The notes under the pieces were generated by a model, which was not told where the DNA came from, ran no database searches, and worked only from the letters and a program-made list of their open reading frames with translations. A stretch of 64,000 nucleotides of DNA, taken from assembly GCF_021545785.1 (NCBI RefSeq), contig NZ_CP079801.1:1922001-1986000 (forward strand), given 5' to 3'. Position numbers and translations under genes: made by a program. This document shows positions 60,536 to 64,000 of the stretch, one piece after another. This DNA is from Halopseudomonas maritima. GTDB lineage: Bacteria; Pseudomonadota; Gammaproteobacteria; Pseudomonadales; Pseudomonadaceae. Each line of letters starts with the position of its first letter. Position 1 is the stretch's first letter.

Positions 60536-61195
60536 CTACAACTCGACCTGAATGAGCGCACCGGCCAGCACGATGTCACCAGCCTCCGGCTGTTGAGCAC
60601 CGATCTTGCTGGTTGGCGCGGGGTCAGACACTGGGTTGCCCTGCTTGTCGACGACTTCCAGGCTGATGTCCAGCTGGGCGCATAGCTGCTCGGCCGCCGC
60701 CAGCTGCATGCCGGTCAGGTTGGGGGCGACGCGGATCTCGCTGGCCTGACCCGGTGCCGGGATGGGCACTATCTTGAACTGAATCTTGGCCGCGGCATTG
60801 GCCTGAAAACCGTAGCGGTTGGTCAGGTCGGCGTTGACCGGCGCGGCGTACACGCGGGCCGTCGGCAGGCTGGTGCGCAGATGGCTGGCCAGAGAAGCGG
60901 TTGTCAACCGTTTGGGCGCCGGGGTAGCCGCTGGTGTCTGCTGTCCGCTAAGGCTGAGGGCGACCTGAATCTCACCAGTGGTTTCCGGCAGGGCGTAGAA
61001 GGTGGGTTGATAGCCGATCTGCTGCAGCAGTTTGAGTTCGTCGCTGTCGGCGTGGCTGTAGATCTCCAGTATCTGCGCCAGCGAGCCACGATCCAGTGCT
61101 TGTTGGGCATCGGCGACGCCCTGGCCGACCGCGGCGATCAGTTCGCCAATGGGGGCTGCCATAACATCGCTGACCAGTTCCTTGATGGTGGGCAT
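60536..61195 (-). CDS. Uncharacterised cytosolic protein with C-terminal PASTA domain
   Basis: A 219-residue protein without signal peptide or membrane helix. Residues about 14-38 hold the helix GELIAAVGQGVADAQQALDR, followed near 65-85 by strand text PTFYALPETTGEIQVALSLS. Both resemble the N-terminus of the 62568-63290 protein. The last 65 residues form a PASTA-like unit (VAPNLTGMQLAAAEQLCAQL ... LAGALIQVEL). PASTA domains are best known outside the cell on Gram-positive kinases and penicillin-binding proteins, so a cytosolic copy here is unusual. It is last in a leftward cluster of four; function unknown. Confidence 0.75.
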   Translation of the reverse strand: MPTIKELVSDVMAAPIGELIAAVGQGVADAQQALDRGSLAQILEIYSHADSDELKLLQQIGYQPTFYALPETTGEIQVALSLSGQQTPAATPAPKRLTTASLASHLRTSLPTARVYAAPVNADLTNRYGFQANAAAKIQFKIVPIPAPGQASEIRVAPNLTGMQLAAAEQLCAQLDISLEVVDKQGNPVSDPAPTSKIGAQQPEAGDIVLAGALIQVEL

Positions 61196-61207
61196 GGGGT
61201 CTGTCCT

Positions 61208-62557
61208 TTAGGGTTGGGTGAATACCACCAGTACGCGCTCGCCAGCTGCCACCTCGCTGCCTTTGGCGGGTAGCTGACGCACGGCCTGGCCGACCGCTTG
61301 TCCGCTGTCCCCGACGCTCTGGTAGGCGGCCTCCAGCTCTAGTCCGAGGTCGCGGGCCAGGCGCCGCGCGAGGGTTTCGGTCAGATCGCTGAAGTCCGGC
61401 ACGGTAATGCCTGACGGGGCGTCATCGGCTGACTCCTCGCCATCCGGCAGATACTCCAGTGACACATCGGTGAACAGCCCGGCGCTGCCCTTGTTCTTCA
61501 GGTCGGAGAGGGTGGGCAGGGTCAGGCTGTTGCCGGTGACCAGAGTCTTGAGGTTGAGCGAGACGCGGCCCAGGCGGTAGGGCACGCCGTCCTTGCTGAG
61601 CTGGGTCTGTGCCTGCTGCAGTTGACGGGCAATGTTGCCGTACAGCTGATCGGCGTCGACCTGGGTATCAAGCTGCGTTTTCAGCTCTTCGCTTTCCTCG
61701 CGGGCGCGGGCGGCCTCCTCGGCGGCTTCGCGTGAGGCGCGGGTCAGGTCTTTGATGCGTTCGGAGGCCTGTGCAATCTCCAGGTTGCGCAAGTTGAGGG
61801 TGCGCTGCAGGTCGGTTTCTTTCAGCTCGAATTCGGTAGCCTGCCTGAGAATCTGCTCGTTGAGGTTCAGGCGGATCTGCTGGGTTGCCAGCTCAATCTG
61901 CTCGTTGCCGGTCGCAGCAGGCTTGTTCTTGAGCTGCTTCTCAAGGGTGCTGATTTTCAGCTGCGCCTGTTTCAGCTCGTTGGCGTGGCTTTGCTTCTCG
62001 CGCTCCAGGGTGTTGATCAGCAGCACTTTCTGATTCAGCTCAACCGATTGCGCTTCCAGTTGCTTGCTGAGTGCCGCCTGGGTCTTGAGCTGTGTGCTGG
62101 CCGGCTGGGCGCGGGTCAGTACCTGCGGGTTGATCCGCATGGCGGCCAGGTTGACGGTTAGCTGAGCAACGGCTCGCGGGGTGCCCGCCAGCAGGTAATC
62201 GTCCGTCTCGCTGAAAGGCGCGCTGCGCTCACGGCGCGCAACCGCCTGATCGCCCAGCCGTTCTATATCGCCAAAGGCAAGGTGCACGCGCTTGCCAGGC
62301 TCTATCCGTACCAGAGCGCCTTCGGCCAGCACTCTTGGGGTTGCCCTTGCCTTGACGGTTTCACACAGGCGCACGGCCGGTAGCTGGGGGCCATCGCCCA
62401 GGTTCAGGTTGATGGCAAAATTGCCTTTGGCATCCAGTCGCGCCCTGGCGACCCTGCGCCATTGCGCGCGGGCCAGCTCGAAGGTCTGTATCTCTACCTG
62501 ACCGCTGGCGGCCTTGCCGTCGGGCTCGAAGAGAGTGCCGGTAATGCTCCATTGCAT
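61208..62557 (-). CDS. Uncharacterised coiled-coil protein with C-terminal PASTA domain
   Basis: A 449-residue protein without signal peptide. Residues 1-100 look like a beta-sandwich of the carboxypeptidase-regulatory type (SITGTLFEPDGKAASGQVEI). About 150-305 is a long coiled coil rich in Gln, Glu, Leu and Arg. About 310-370 is a mixed domain, and the last 65 residues form a PASTA-like unit (ITVPDFSDLTETLARRLARD ... GERVLVVFTQP). It lies 12 bp upstream of the other PASTA gene and 10 bp after the next one, so it is in an operon. The design suggests a structural or scaffold part; no family name comes to mind. Confidence 0.75.
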   Translation of the reverse strand: MQWSITGTLFEPDGKAASGQVEIQTFELARAQWRRVARARLDAKGNFAINLNLGDGPQLPAVRLCETVKARATPRVLAEGALVRIEPGKRVHLAFGDIERLGDQAVARRERSAPFSETDDYLLAGTPRAVAQLTVNLAAMRINPQVLTRAQPASTQLKTQAALSKQLEAQSVELNQKVLLINTLEREKQSHANELKQAQLKISTLEKQLKNKPAATGNEQIELATQQIRLNLNEQILRQATEFELKETDLQRTLNLRNLEIAQASERIKDLTRASREAAEEAARAREESEELKTQLDTQVDADQLYGNIARQLQQAQTQLSKDGVPYRLGRVSLNLKTLVTGNSLTLPTLSDLKNKGSAGLFTDVSLEYLPDGEESADDAPSGITVPDFSDLTETLARRLARDLGLELEAAYQSVGDSGQAVGQAVRQLPAKGSEVAAGERVLVVFTQP

Positions 62558-62567
62558 GGGTTGAATC

Positions 62568-63290
62568 CTATGGGGTCAGGATGAGCTGGGTCAGGGTGGG
62601 GCCGCTGCTGACCAGCAGCACCAGCTGAGTGTTGGCTGGCAGGCCGGCAGCCAGTGTCAGATCGCAGCTGGCGCTGCCCTGCTGGTCGGTCAGCAGCAGG
62701 CGTTGACTCAGTTGCAGGCCGCTGCGCAGTTTCTCGCTTGTCAGCCCGCTGGCGCCGGCGGCGGCACTGAGCGCCAGGCTGGCCTCGGTATCCAGGTTGA
62801 GTTCGACGGCGGCATCATTGATCAGTTGACCGGCGCTGTTGGACAGGGTGACCAGCAGCTGTTGCTGGCGCGGCTTGGCGGCTTCTTTCACCAGCGTGCG
62901 GGCGGCCAGGCGCAGCACCGGCAGGCCGTTGCTTGGCGGTACCGAGACCAGGCGACCGCTGAAGGTGCTGATCAGTTCGGTGCTGCCGCTCGCCTCGCTG
63001 GGGGCTTTCTTGAGGTCCGGCAGGGCCAGTCGCAGCTGCGGGATCGGGCGGACCTTGCGCAGAGCGCCGGGCAGCGCGGAGCTGTTGTTCTCCGGTTCGC
63101 TCAGTTGGGCTTGCACCGTGGCTTTGATATTGAAATCCAGATAGGGCAGGTGATAGCCGGGTTGCGGCCGGCCGAATGCATCGGTCGGCGGCAGGTCGTC
63201 CAGCACGGCCTGGGCATCGCGCAGGCCGCGCGCCAGCCCGAGCAGGATCTGCTCGACTGAGTTGGCGACGAATTTACTCGATTGGGTCAT
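62568..63290 (-). CDS. Uncharacterised protein with the shared DAQ helix domain
   Basis: A 240-residue soluble protein. Residues about 9-32 hold EQILLGLARGLRDAQAVLDD, followed by PYLDFNIKATVQAQLSEPEN near 49-68, which matches in order the start of the 60536-61195 protein. The second half (about 125-240) reads like a beta domain with TLVKEAAKPRQQQLLVTLSN and GSASCDLTLAAGLPANTQLV. No signal peptide. Function unknown; the shared N-terminal domain suggests the two proteins bind the same partner or each other. Confidence 0.72.
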   Translation of the reverse strand: MTQSSKFVANSVEQILLGLARGLRDAQAVLDDLPPTDAFGRPQPGYHLPYLDFNIKATVQAQLSEPENNSSALPGALRKVRPIPQLRLALPDLKKAPSEASGSTELISTFSGRLVSVPPSNGLPVLRLAARTLVKEAAKPRQQQLLVTLSNSAGQLINDAAVELNLDTEASLALSAAAGASGLTSEKLRSGLQLSQRLLLTDQQGSASCDLTLAAGLPANTQLVLLVSSGPTLTQLILTP

Positions 63291-63305
63291 GGCATTGGCT
63301 CGTGG

Positions 63306-64000
63306 TCAGTCGGTACTCAGTTTCGGGCGTTGGCGGCGGCGCTCTTCGGCGCGGGCTTGCTGGCGTTCCTGCTGGCGCTGGGCCTGTCGCGCCTCGCGGC
63401 GCTCCTGCAGGCGGCGCTCGGCCAGTTGTTGCGCACGCGTCACCAGGTCATCCAGCGAGCCGGTGTCGATGCCGAGCAACCGTTGCTGGCGGCGTTGGTA
63501 GCGTGCGTCAAACTCGCTGAGCGACGCCACCGCCGCGGGTGCTTGAAAGGCGCCTTCCAGTCGGTCCTGCAACGGCCGCAGCAGCGGGGCGGCAAGGGCT
63601 TCTCGGGGGCGTTCGCGAGCTGCTTGGCGCGCCTGCTCGATCCGCTGGTCGAGCCGTTGCATCAGTGCTCGTTGCTGCTGCAATGCTTGACCGGCGCGAT
63701 GGCCGGCCTGCTGTTGCTGCCGCTCGCGCTGCTGCTGCCAGCGTCGGGCGCTACCGGCGGCCTGACGCACCTGTGCCAGTGCCGATGGTGCAAGCTGCTG
63801 GTCACGCTGGCGCTCCCAGGCGCTGTGCTCGGCGCGCCGCTCGCTGGCGCTGGCGACCGGATATACGCGTTCGGCAGGGGCACTGTCATCGCCTTGTCCG
63901 CCAAGGCGGCGCATCTGCTGCTGCAGGGTGTCACGTTGCTCAAGCAGCCGCTGCAGGCCGGGCACCTGGCCTGCCAACTGGCGCAGGTCCGTATTGGCTG
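63306..64000 (-). CDS. Gln/Arg-rich coiled-coil protein (5' end beyond window)
   Basis: At least 231 residues, entering from the right edge in frame (ANTDLRQLAGQVPGLQRLLE) with no start codon needed inside the window. Nearly all of it is Gln, Arg, Ala, Glu and Leu in coiled-coil spacing, for example RALMQRLDQRIEQARQAARE and RRLQERREARQAQRQQERQQ. It ends in a basic tail (RRRQRPKLSTD). It lies 15 bp before the next gene of the cluster. Function unknown; nucleic-acid or scaffold binding is possible from the charge. Confidence 0.65.
   Translation of the reverse strand, partial: ANTDLRQLAGQVPGLQRLLEQRDTLQQQMRRLGGQGDDSAPAERVYPVASASERRAEHSAWERQRDQQLAPSALAQVRQAAGSARRWQQQRERQQQQAGHRAGQALQQQRALMQRLDQRIEQARQAARERPREALAAPLLRPLQDRLEGAFQAPAAVASLSEFDARYQRRQQRLLGIDTGSLDDLVTRAQQLAERRLQERREARQAQRQQERQQARAEERRRQRPKLSTD

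Overview
The window looks like a chromosome segment of a gamma-proteobacterium of the Pseudomonadaceae (Pseudomonas in the wide sense, possibly a Halopseudomonas-like or stutzeri-like lineage). This rests on high-GC coding style, long antisense open frames, and gene neighbourhoods typical of pseudomonads: pstS-C-A-B-phoU with very long PstC/PstA, hexR facing zwf, colR-colS plus a methyltransferase, inaA, xenA with its own regulator, and TonB receptor-DUF3649-PepSY-DUF3325. The genus is inferred from protein resemblance recalled from memory; no database was searched.

Region 1 (1-20940) is an iron/metal acquisition island. It holds the 3' end of a siderophore receptor and a leftward operon of TonB receptor, exported CobN-type chelatase, ExbB-like protein and DUF2149. 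Then come a cold-shock/DUF1294 membrane protein, a FepA/CirA-type receptor with a Fur-like box, and the ABC-F protein YbiT. A PfeR/PfeS-like two-component pair follows with its catecholate-type receptor, the DUF3649-PepSY-DUF3325 inner-membrane set (with an apparent frameshift), and a hydroxamate-type receptor behind a Fur-like box.

Region 2 (20960-34007) is metabolic. It has a flavin reductase, xenA with a divergent ArsR-type regulator, modABC with divergent modE, a BenE-type transporter with a divergent XRE-cupin regulator and a striking duplicated operator, ppiC, hexR/zwf, and a membrane PAS-GGDEF-EAL protein whose GGDEF motif is degenerate.

Region 3 (34464-50242) holds uvrD followed by a heptamer-repeat element, the binding protein of a TRAP transporter, and cytochrome b561. 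Next are an InaA-type kinase, an acetyltransferase, leuA with a leader peptide and attenuator-like structure, an AraC regulator, RDD and DCC small proteins, and a signal peptidase I. ColRS with a methyltransferase, the TRAP membrane subunits (about 10 kb from their likely binding protein) and a YciA thioesterase close the region.

Region 4 (50392-57140) is the phosphate operon pstS, pstC, pstA, pstB, phoU, with a strong Pho box before pstS and a second candidate before pstC. An IS4-type element (57177-58601) has inserted in the loop of the terminator after phoU. A cytochrome c551-like gene and an iron-containing alcohol dehydrogenase follow.

Region 5 (60536-64000, running off the edge) is a leftward cluster of four predicted cytosolic proteins. 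They carry PASTA domains, long coiled coils and a shared N-terminal helix motif, and I cannot assign them to a known system. This cluster and the exported CobN/ExbB/DUF2149 operon are the best candidates for undescribed biology.
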